Origin: Ancylomarina sp963977525
Lineage (GTDB): Bacteria > Bacteroidota > Bacteroidia > Bacteroidales > Marinifilaceae
DNA length: 64,000 bases
Assembly (NCBI GenBank): GCA_963977525.1
Contig: CAXBPC010000001.1
Location: forward strand, 186,001 to 250,000
Direction: 5' to 3'
This document shows positions 53,970 to 61,112 of this stretch, one piece after another. The notes under the pieces are model-generated. The model was not told the origin of the DNA, did not search any database, and saw only the letters and a list, made by a program, of their open reading frames with translations. The position numbers were made by a program, and so were the translations under genes. Position 1 is the first letter of the stretch, and the number at the start of each line of letters is the position of its first letter.

Positions 53970-55130
53970 ATGAAATCAGTCGCAATAATCCCACTTCGTA
54001 AAGGCTCAAAAGGAATACCAGGTAAAAACAAAAAGAAAATTCTTGGCAGACCTCTATATCAGTGGTGTTTAGGAGAAGCTATATTTTCAAATTTAGACGA
54101 AGTTTACGTTTTCACAGACGATGAAGAGCTTATTCTTCAAATTAATCAAGAATATAAATGGACATCTAAAGTAAGAACTATATTAAGAAGTCCAAAGAGT
54201 GCGACAGATACAGCAAGTACTGAGCAAGCAATGATTGAATTTGCTGAAAATATTAAATACAGTTTTGATGTAATTTGTTTATTACAAGCAACATCTCCTT
54301 TGACTAATAGAAAAGATATAAACAAGGCACTGGAAGCTATTATAGATCAAAAATATGATTCAGTACTCACAGTTGTTGAAACAAAACGATTTATTTGGAA
54401 CGAGCAAGGTGAAAGTATTAACTATGACTATAACAATAGACCTAGACGTCAAGATTTCGACGGTTTATGTATAGAAAATGGAGCTGTCTATGCTTCTAGT
54501 AAGGATCAATTTCTTAAAAGTAAAAATAGACTTGGAGGAAATATAGGTATTATTAAAATGCATGAAGACACTCTTACTGAGATAGATGAACTCAGTGATT
54601 TACTCATAATTGAAAATCTACTTCTTCATAGACTTAAACTGAATAAAAAATCACCTCAAAAGATTGAACTTCTTGTTTTAGACGTAGATGGCGTTTTTAC
54701 AAATGGGACCGTTTCTGTGTCTAATGAAGGAGAGTTATCAAAAACCTTCTCACTTAGAGATGGTATGGGCATTGAGAATCTACGTTCTTCAGGAGTAGAT
54801 ATTATTGTTATGACTTCTGAAGATTCTCCAATTGTTCAAAAAAGAATGGAAAAGCTAAATCTACCTTTATGCATGGGAGTAAAAGATAAGTTTTCCAGAT
54901 TAGATAAGATTCTAACAGATAAAAATCTTAACCGTAATTCGGTAGCTTATATTGGTGATGACATTAACGACTTGGTTAATCTTAACTCTGTTGCTTGGGG
55001 TATATGTCCTAACAATTCAGTTACTAGTCTTATTCCCTATTGTGATATCCTGTTGAATAATAAGGGTGGCGACATGGCTATAAGAGAGGCTATTAATTTT
55101 ATTGTTAAATACAATCAACGATTCGAATAA
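53970..55130 (+). CDS. CMP-nonulosonate synthetase fused to a HAD phosphatase
   Basis: 386 aa in two domains. Residues 1-225 are an acylneuraminate/KDN cytidylyltransferase: IIPLRKGSKGIPGKNKKKI (CTP site), FTDDEE, LLQATSPLTNRKDI and IENGAVYASSKDQF. Residues 232-386 are a KdsC-type HAD phosphatase with Asp238 and Asp240 in LDVDGVFTNG, Thr282 in MTSED, Lys in GVKDKF and GDDINDL (Asp330, Asp331), so it looks active. The pair would remove phosphate from a nonulosonate 9-phosphate and activate the sugar as the CMP form. This fits a eukaryote-like route; the next gene makes the 9-phosphate. Confidence 0.9.
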   Translation: MKSVAIIPLRKGSKGIPGKNKKKILGRPLYQWCLGEAIFSNLDEVYVFTDDEELILQINQEYKWTSKVRTILRSPKSATDTASTEQAMIEFAENIKYSFDVICLLQATSPLTNRKDINKALEAIIDQKYDSVLTVVETKRFIWNEQGESINYDYNNRPRRQDFDGLCIENGAVYASSKDQFLKSKNRLGGNIGIIKMHEDTLTEIDELSDLLIIENLLLHRLKLNKKSPQKIELLVLDVDGVFTNGTVSVSNEGELSKTFSLRDGMGIENLRSSGVDIIVMTSEDSPIVQKRMEKLNLPLCMGVKDKFSRLDKILTDKNLNRNSVAYIGDDINDLVNLNSVAWGICPNNSVTSLIPYCDILLNNKGGDMAIREAINFIVKYNQRFE

Positions 55131-55148
55131 CATTTTAATTTACAAAAT

Positions 55149-56012
55149 ATGAAGCAAGCTAAAGTTATTGCAGAGATAGGGTGTAACCATAAGGGAGATA
55201 TGGACACAGCAAAGGAGTTGATCAAAGTTGCAAAGATTTTTTGCAATGCTGATGTTGTTAAGTTTCAAAAAAGAAACAACAAAGAACTATTGACCGAAGA
55301 GCAATACAATGCCCCACATCCAAATCCAATTAATTCGTATGGTGACACTTACGGAGCGCATAGAGAATTTCTTGAATTTGATTTAGAACAAAATAGAGAA
55401 CTTAAAGAATTCTGTGAGGAATTGGGAATCACATTTTCAACTTCAACATGGGATTTGACTTCAGCCAAAGAAGTTGCAAGTTTAAATCCAGATTTGATTA
55501 AAATCCCTTCGGCTTGTAATAACAACTATGAAATGCTAGGCTGGTTATGTGAAAATTACAAAGGTGAAATTCATGTTTCTACTGGTATGACTAGTAAAGA
55601 TGAAATTGAAGATCTTGTTTCATTCTTCGAAGAGAAAAAAAGAAATATGGATGTTGTACTTTATGCTTGCACCTCAGGATATCCTGTTCCTTTCGAAGAT
55701 GTATGTTTACTTGAGATTACTCGTATAATTGAGAAATATAAAAGTCGTGTCATGGAAATTGGTTTCTCTGGACACCACTTAGGTATAGCAGTTGATATTG
55801 CTGCTTATACATTAGGAGCCACATGGATCGAAAGACACTACACTCTTGATCGTACTTGGAAAGGAACTGACCATGCAGCATCACTTGAACCTGCTGGAGT
55901 TAGAAAACTTGTTCGTGATTTAAAAGCTGTTAATAAAGCTCTTAATTACAAAAAAGAAGATATACTTGATATCGAAAAGGTACAACGCGAAAAACTAAAA
56001 AATAAAAAGTAA
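55149..56012 (+). CDS. NeuB-type nonulosonate (probably KDN-9-phosphate) synthase
   Basis: 287 aa. The TIM-barrel marks are AEIGCNHKGDMD, DVVKFQKRN, KIPSACNNNYEMLGWLC, HVSTGMTSKDEIE and IGFSGHHLGIAVDIAAYTLGATWIERHYTLDRTWKGTDHAASLEP, which binds phosphoenolpyruvate and metal. It ends directly after the barrel and lacks the SAF (antifreeze-like) domain found in most NeuB proteins of 340 aa or more. The same short form occurs in the Bacteroides thetaiotaomicron KDN-9-phosphate synthase. The synthetase/phosphatase gene lies 19 bp upstream. The product may be KDN or another nonulosonate 9-phosphate. Confidence 0.88.
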   Translation: MKQAKVIAEIGCNHKGDMDTAKELIKVAKIFCNADVVKFQKRNNKELLTEEQYNAPHPNPINSYGDTYGAHREFLEFDLEQNRELKEFCEELGITFSTSTWDLTSAKEVASLNPDLIKIPSACNNNYEMLGWLCENYKGEIHVSTGMTSKDEIEDLVSFFEEKKRNMDVVLYACTSGYPVPFEDVCLLEITRIIEKYKSRVMEIGFSGHHLGIAVDIAAYTLGATWIERHYTLDRTWKGTDHAASLEPAGVRKLVRDLKAVNKALNYKKEDILDIEKVQREKLKNKK

Positions 56013-56060
56013 ATTGTTTTAAGTTTCTAGAAAGACAGGTTCCTTTTTAAGATATCTATA

Positions 56061-56095
56061 AAATCCAGTGAGAATAATCTTACTGGATTTTTTTA
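56061..56095 (+). terminator. Intrinsic terminator of the glycan operon
   Basis: AAATCCAGT (56061-56069) pairs with ACTGGATTT (56082-56090), with an AGA/TCT inner pair and a long T run behind. Confidence 0.85.
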
Positions 56096-56108
56096 TTTTA
56101 AATAAAAA

Positions 56109-56138
56109 AAATCCGATCCACTTTCGTGAATCGGATTT
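56109..56138 (-). terminator. Intrinsic terminator of the M3 peptidase gene
   Basis: AAATCCGAT (56109-56117) pairs with ATCGGATTT (56130-56138); on the minus strand a T-rich run follows. It lies 22 bp past the M3 stop codon. Confidence 0.85.
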
Positions 56139-56159
56139 CTCAATATTATTAGCTAGGTT

Positions 56160-58280
56160 TTAATTCAAACCTCTCTTGTTCAATAATGGCTCGATACTTG
56201 GCTCAGCACCTCTAAAGCGCTTGTAAAGTACCATTGGATCTTCTGTTCCACCTCTTGAAATTACATTATCGCGGAACGATTTAGCAGTAGCTTGATCGAA
56301 TAAAGATGTCTCCTTAAATGCCTGAAAAGCATCAGAATCAAGTACACCAGCCCAAATGTAAGCGTAGTAACCTGCAGAGTATCCACCAGCGAAAATGTGG
56401 TTGAAATAGGTAGAACGATATCTTGAATAGATCTCAGGAATTAACCCAATTCCTTCAAGGTAGTTCTTCTCAAAAGTCATAACATCTTCAGTTAATGGCT
56501 CTGTTAGAGTATGATATTTCATATCAAGTAATGAAGCAGCAAGGTACTCAAGTGTTGCAAATCCTTGATTGAATTTACCAGCAGCTTGAATCTTCTCAAC
56601 CAATTCAGTTGGAATGACCTCACCTGTCTTATAATGTTTTGCATAAATTGCTAACATTTCTGGCTCGAAACACCAGTTTTCCATTACCTGAGATGGAAGC
56701 TCAACAAAGTCGCGAGATACTGAAGTACCGGACAATGTGTTGTAACGACACTTAGATAAGAATCCGTGAAGTGCGTGACCAAATTCGTGGAATAAAGTCT
56801 CAACCTCTTCAGGACTAATTAAAGCCGGTCCGTCGCCTACTGCCTTAGTAAAGTTACAGATATTCATCACAATTGGAGTGATCTTGTTATCAGTTCCTGT
56901 ACCCGACTGCTTACGGAATGAATCCATCCAAGCACCACCACGTTTAGAAGCACGTGGGTGATAGTCTAAGTAGAAGATACCAATATGTGTTCCATCAGCT
57001 TCTTGAAGCTCCCAAGTTTGACACTCTTCGTGGAATTTAGCGATATCGTTACGCTCGACGAATTTGATACCATATAACTTTGTTGCCAAAGCAAAAGCGC
57101 CATCACGAACATTATTTATCTCAAAATAAGGACGTAGTTCATTTTCATCTAAAGCATACTTAGCTTTCTTCACTTTATCAGAATAATACCACCAGTCCCA
57201 AGAAGCCAACTGAAATTTGCCACCTTCTTTGTTAATCATTTTCTGTAACTCAGCAGCTTCTTTCTTTGCATTAGGCAAAGTCTTATCCCAAAGCTTATTC
57301 AAAAGCTCTAAAGCTTTCTCAGGAGTCTTAGCCATATTCTTATCAAGAACGTAAGCAGCGTGATTTTTAAATTCGAATAAGTTCGATCTCTCGATTCTTA
57401 AGTTTGCAATTTCCTGTGCATTCTTCTTGTTATCGAACTCATTGTTGTTGTTACCACGGTTTACGTAACCCTTATACAATTTCTCTCTCAAGTCACGCTT
57501 GTCAGAATATTGTAGAAAAGGAAGCATAGATGGCTTATCTAAACCAAACATCCACTTACCTTCTTTACCAGCAGCAGTTGCTTTTTCAGCAGCAGCACCA
57601 ATAACAGACTCAGGTAAACCTGAAAGGTCTTCTTTATTATCAATTACCAACTCGAAAGCATTAGTTTCAGCCAATACGTTATCGCCAAATTGCATCGTTA
57701 GTAAAGCTAATTTACCATCGATCTCACGTAATTTTGTTTTTTTGTCAGCATCAAGATTTGCACCACTGCGAACGAAGCCTTGGTACATTTTCTCAAGCAA
57801 AGTATTTTGCTCAACAGTAAGCTTCAAATCAGCTTTCTTAGCGTAAACCATTTTAATTCTCTTAAATAGGTTTTCGTTAAGGCTAATGTCAGCACCATGC
57901 TTTGTGAATAGTGGAGACATTTCCTTAGCTAAAGCAGAAATAGAATCATTGTTGTTGAAACCTTTTTGTGCATAAAAAACATTACTTACCTTAGATAGCA
58001 AATCACCTGTTTTCTCGAAAGCTTCAATAGTATTCTCGAAAGTAGCTTCTTCTTTGCTGCTTGCAATAGCCATAACTTCAGCTTGCTCTCGCTTCATTCC
58101 CTCAAGGAAAGCTGGCTTGTAATGTTCAAATTTGATTTGATCAAACGGAGCTGTTTGATGTGGTGTGTTGTACTCAACAAAAAACGGGTTCCCGTCTGCC
58201 TCTGTCTTTTCACACTTGTCGCTATTGCATGAGCTTAATAAAATACTCGCTGCAAATAATGAAAGAAATGTTCTTTTCAC
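56160..58280 (-). CDS. M3 family metallopeptidase (Dcp/oligopeptidase A-like) lipoprotein
   Basis: 706 aa. The start is a lipoprotein signal ending LLSSC (Cys near residue 18), so this member is exported, unlike the cytoplasmic E. coli enzymes. The catalytic motif ETLFHEFGHALHGF is the M3 HExxH with its usual flanks, and the third ligand lies in DFVELPSQVMENW. The C-terminal helices (GGYSAGYYAYIWAGVLDSDAF) match Dcp-type dipeptidyl carboxypeptidases. It degrades short peptides, probably in the periplasm. Confidence 0.93.
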   Translation of the reverse strand: MKRTFLSLFAASILLSSCNSDKCEKTEADGNPFFVEYNTPHQTAPFDQIKFEHYKPAFLEGMKREQAEVMAIASSKEEATFENTIEAFEKTGDLLSKVSNVFYAQKGFNNNDSISALAKEMSPLFTKHGADISLNENLFKRIKMVYAKKADLKLTVEQNTLLEKMYQGFVRSGANLDADKKTKLREIDGKLALLTMQFGDNVLAETNAFELVIDNKEDLSGLPESVIGAAAEKATAAGKEGKWMFGLDKPSMLPFLQYSDKRDLREKLYKGYVNRGNNNNEFDNKKNAQEIANLRIERSNLFEFKNHAAYVLDKNMAKTPEKALELLNKLWDKTLPNAKKEAAELQKMINKEGGKFQLASWDWWYYSDKVKKAKYALDENELRPYFEINNVRDGAFALATKLYGIKFVERNDIAKFHEECQTWELQEADGTHIGIFYLDYHPRASKRGGAWMDSFRKQSGTGTDNKITPIVMNICNFTKAVGDGPALISPEEVETLFHEFGHALHGFLSKCRYNTLSGTSVSRDFVELPSQVMENWCFEPEMLAIYAKHYKTGEVIPTELVEKIQAAGKFNQGFATLEYLAASLLDMKYHTLTEPLTEDVMTFEKNYLEGIGLIPEIYSRYRSTYFNHIFAGGYSAGYYAYIWAGVLDSDAFQAFKETSLFDQATAKSFRDNVISRGGTEDPMVLYKRFRGAEPSIEPLLNKRGLN

Positions 58281-58461
58281 TTTGTGTTAGTTTTATGTTA
58301 GTAATCTTTATTTTCAAGATGCTAAAATACTAAAAAGCCTACTTTAAACCTTGCTAAAGTTAAATTACTAAACATGTTTTATACAGCATTTTTCTATTTC
58401 AAATAATCTATTGCACTTCTAGAAAAGAACTTAAGGTCTAACAATTTTAAAAGGTGATTAT

Positions 58462-59325
58462 CTATAAACCGACTGAGAGCCCAACTTTAAAATACAAATC
58501 GTTATCTAAATTGTATTCTAAAACAGAATCGTTACCTCCGAGAAATTCAAATTTGCGATAAAATGTATAACCAGAATTAAGCTTTAGTTTTAAATGTTTC
58601 GTTAGTTTTTGCGTTAGACTCAAACCTCCACCCAAATTCATTATACGGATATTATCAATCTTCTCATCAGTATAAAAAAGATCTTTCGTTAGGGTAAAAT
58701 TATCACCTACCATAAACAAATCGGCTCCAAGTCTAGTCTTAGGTGCTAATTGATACTTAACTCCAAACCTTGGGAAGCCAACATTTACTTCCCACTTAGG
58801 TGCAGGTTTCCACATCATACTAAAAATAGGTAAAGGCAGAGGAATACCCGTGGTTACCCCATACATTAATCCCAGACTTAACCTCAGGTTAGGTTTAATA
58901 GGCTTTGTAAACATGACAAGCCCTCTTAATTGTATATCTTCCCAGCCTAGCGAAGATCTAAAGTTAGAAGAAACCTGAGGAGTTAACATAGCAATTAAAG
59001 ACCAATTATTCTTTAAAGATCGGCGATAACCTAAGGTGTAGGATACAGTATGAAACCTCTCCAAATCCTTAAGAATACTTGGCCCTGTTGAGTAATCGAT
59101 AACAGTTTTGGCATATTCAAATTTATTAATCAAAAAACTGCCCTTTTCATTAAGACGTTTTGGTATGGTTATCCTAAGACTATATTTCTGAAACTTGACA
59201 CTGTTCTTCGAGTTCTCATCGCCCAGTCTGACATAATCGACGCCAGCAAGTTCTCTATCAAATTGAGCCATTGTTGGCAAAGAGATAAGTAGAATGAATA
59301 AAAGAATTATATGTTTTTTCTGCAT
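58462..59325 (-). CDS. Outer-membrane beta-barrel protein (DUF6268-like)
   Basis: 287 aa. A signal peptide (ending PTMAQ) is followed by alternating strands with aromatic ends, closing with KLNSGYTFYRKFEFLGG and a final NDLYFKVGLSVGL strand typical of outer-membrane barrels. It resembles DUF6268, but I hold this only loosely. The function is unknown. It is the last gene of a minus-strand run behind an RND permease, DUF2141 and TolC, so it may belong to the efflux system. Confidence 0.6.
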   Translation of the reverse strand: MQKKHIILLFILLISLPTMAQFDRELAGVDYVRLGDENSKNSVKFQKYSLRITIPKRLNEKGSFLINKFEYAKTVIDYSTGPSILKDLERFHTVSYTLGYRRSLKNNWSLIAMLTPQVSSNFRSSLGWEDIQLRGLVMFTKPIKPNLRLSLGLMYGVTTGIPLPLPIFSMMWKPAPKWEVNVGFPRFGVKYQLAPKTRLGADLFMVGDNFTLTKDLFYTDEKIDNIRIMNLGGGLSLTQKLTKHLKLKLNSGYTFYRKFEFLGGNDSVLEYNLDNDLYFKVGLSVGL

Positions 59326-59382
59326 TGTTCTAATTTGAGAAATTCAGTTATTGTAGAATTGAAGTAATATATTAAAATTTCA

Positions 59383-60627
59383 TTACTTTAATAGTGTGCC
59401 ACTTAGCAACTTAATGTTTATTTCAGAATTTTTAGCTTCATATCGAGCTGCCGATCTTTTATTCTGAGCTTCGATATAATTCAATTGAGCCTCGCGATAA
59501 GTAGTCGAACTAATCTGCCCCAAGTGATAATATTCACGGCTTTGTTCAAAATTAAGTTTCGAGGCATCAAGTGCATCTTCTTCTAAGGACAAAACCTGCA
59601 AATTGTATTCATAGGATGCATAAGCATTCATCAAATCCTTTTCAAGTTGCAAACGTTGCTCCTCCTCTTCGTAAAAGCTAATTTGTTTTTGAATTTTAGC
59701 ATTCGCAATCGTCGTTTTTTTCTTCTTACCATCAAATAGATTCATACTCAAAGTCAGGCCTCCTGCCCATTGGGTATTCGAATTTGTTCCTACAACTTTA
59801 TTCTCGTAATAGTTATAAGTTGAATTTAATTTTAAAGATGGCAATTGACTTGCCTTAGCCTTTTTTTCATTGAAATCGTCTGCCTTAAGCTGCTCGCGTT
59901 TGATCAGATAATTAGCATTATTATTCAGAGCTTCTTCTTTCAAAACGCTCAAATCAAAAACTCTAAATTCCGACACATCTGGTACAATCACAAATTTCAT
60001 ATCAGCTGATCTTCCCAAAAAAACATTTAATTCTCTTGCTGACTCGTCATAATATTGCTGAGCTTTTAAATAAGAGCTACTATCTCTATTAAAATCAACT
60101 TTAGCATTTAAAACCTCTAGCTTATTAATATTTCCATATTCATACTTCGCCTCATTCCTTTTTAAACGTTCTTTTGATATGGTCAAATTATCCTTAGCTA
60201 CATATAAATCGTCGCTATTTTTACTCAAATCGTAAAAACCTGAAATTACAGAACTAATAACATTTTCTATCTGATAACGTGTATTTAACACACCCTGCTC
60301 TTTCTGAATATTTAAGACTTTGTAAGTATAACGTCCTCCAAAACCGTTGAAAAGTGTGTAAGATAAGTTTATGTTTCCCGAAGAGCTTACTTCATTGCTG
60401 GCATATTCTGAGTAATTCGTACTTCCGCCTAAACCAACTGTTGGTAATAAATCCGCATTCCCTCTTGTAGCATTATTGACTGACACTTCAGCATTCGACT
60501 TAGCAACTTTTATATTCAAGTTGTTTTCTAAGGCAATCGCTACAGCAGAATCTAATGTCAAGACATCTTGCGCAAACAATGTCGTGCTAAATAACAATAA
60601 GCCAATCAGTATCTTTATATTTTGCAT
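59383..60627 (-). CDS. TolC family outer-membrane efflux protein
   Basis: 414 aa. A signal peptide (ending TLFAQ) precedes two OEP repeats: LTLDSAVAIALENNLNIKVAKSNAEVSVNNATRGNADLLPTV at the start and the matching ALNNNANYLIKREQLKADDFNEKKAKASQLPSLKLN in the second half, with long coiled-coil helices that form the periplasmic tunnel. It is the exit duct of a tripartite pump. The RND permease is encoded on the same strand 485 bp upstream, with DUF2141 between them. A membrane-fusion protein should lie beyond the window. Confidence 0.93.
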   Translation of the reverse strand: MQNIKILIGLLLFSTTLFAQDVLTLDSAVAIALENNLNIKVAKSNAEVSVNNATRGNADLLPTVGLGGSTNYSEYASNEVSSSGNINLSYTLFNGFGGRYTYKVLNIQKEQGVLNTRYQIENVISSVISGFYDLSKNSDDLYVAKDNLTISKERLKRNEAKYEYGNINKLEVLNAKVDFNRDSSSYLKAQQYYDESARELNVFLGRSADMKFVIVPDVSEFRVFDLSVLKEEALNNNANYLIKREQLKADDFNEKKAKASQLPSLKLNSTYNYYENKVVGTNSNTQWAGGLTLSMNLFDGKKKKTTIANAKIQKQISFYEEEEQRLQLEKDLMNAYASYEYNLQVLSLEEDALDASKLNFEQSREYYHLGQISSTTYREAQLNYIEAQNKRSAARYEAKNSEINIKLLSGTLLK

Positions 60628-60631
60628 GTCT

Positions 60632-61054
60632 TTATAATTCTATATTTTGCGTAAGGCCTGCATCCTGTATAAAAAACTTGGCAACCTTAAACTTTGGAGG
60701 TCCAAAAAAACCTTTTGCATTATTAGAAACGCCAACACTTTCGGTAGGTCTACCCTTGGCATTTAAATCCAGTTTATTATTATCATTTTCGTCGTGAAAG
60801 CACATAATGGCATAAGTGCCAGCTTTAACATTTTCGACGCTAACAAAGGCTTTATTATCCTGAATAAGTGCCTCTTTACTGAAACAAGCTACTTTAAGAA
60901 AGTTAGCGGCACTGCTGTATAAAGCGACTATCACTTTCCCCTCGTTGGAATCCAATCCGGATATATGAATATTTATCGATAACTTGTTTTCTTGTGCAAA
61001 CAGACTACTGATACACGTCAAACAGATTATAACTGTTAACAGTAAGTTTTTCAT
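60632..61054 (-). CDS. DUF2141 family exported protein
   Basis: 140 aa with a signal peptide (ending SLFAQ). The body is the DUF2141 immunoglobulin-like domain, marked by LNIHISGLDSNEGKVIVALYSSAANF-like strands, then GTYAIMCFHDENDNNKLDLNAKGRPTE and GFSNNAKGFFGPPKF-type endings (here GVSNNAKGFFGPPKF). The function is unknown. It lies 4 bp before tolC and 58 bp after the permease gene, so it is read with the efflux genes. Confidence 0.88.
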   Translation of the reverse strand: MKNLLLTVIICLTCISSLFAQENKLSINIHISGLDSNEGKVIVALYSSAANFLKVACFSKEALIQDNKAFVSVENVKAGTYAIMCFHDENDNNKLDLNAKGRPTESVGVSNNAKGFFGPPKFKVAKFFIQDAGLTQNIEL

Positions 61055-61112
61055 GTTTCTATACTTGTATTGTTATTTGAAAATCAACATTCATCAGTCT
61101 TTAGTCACCTCC

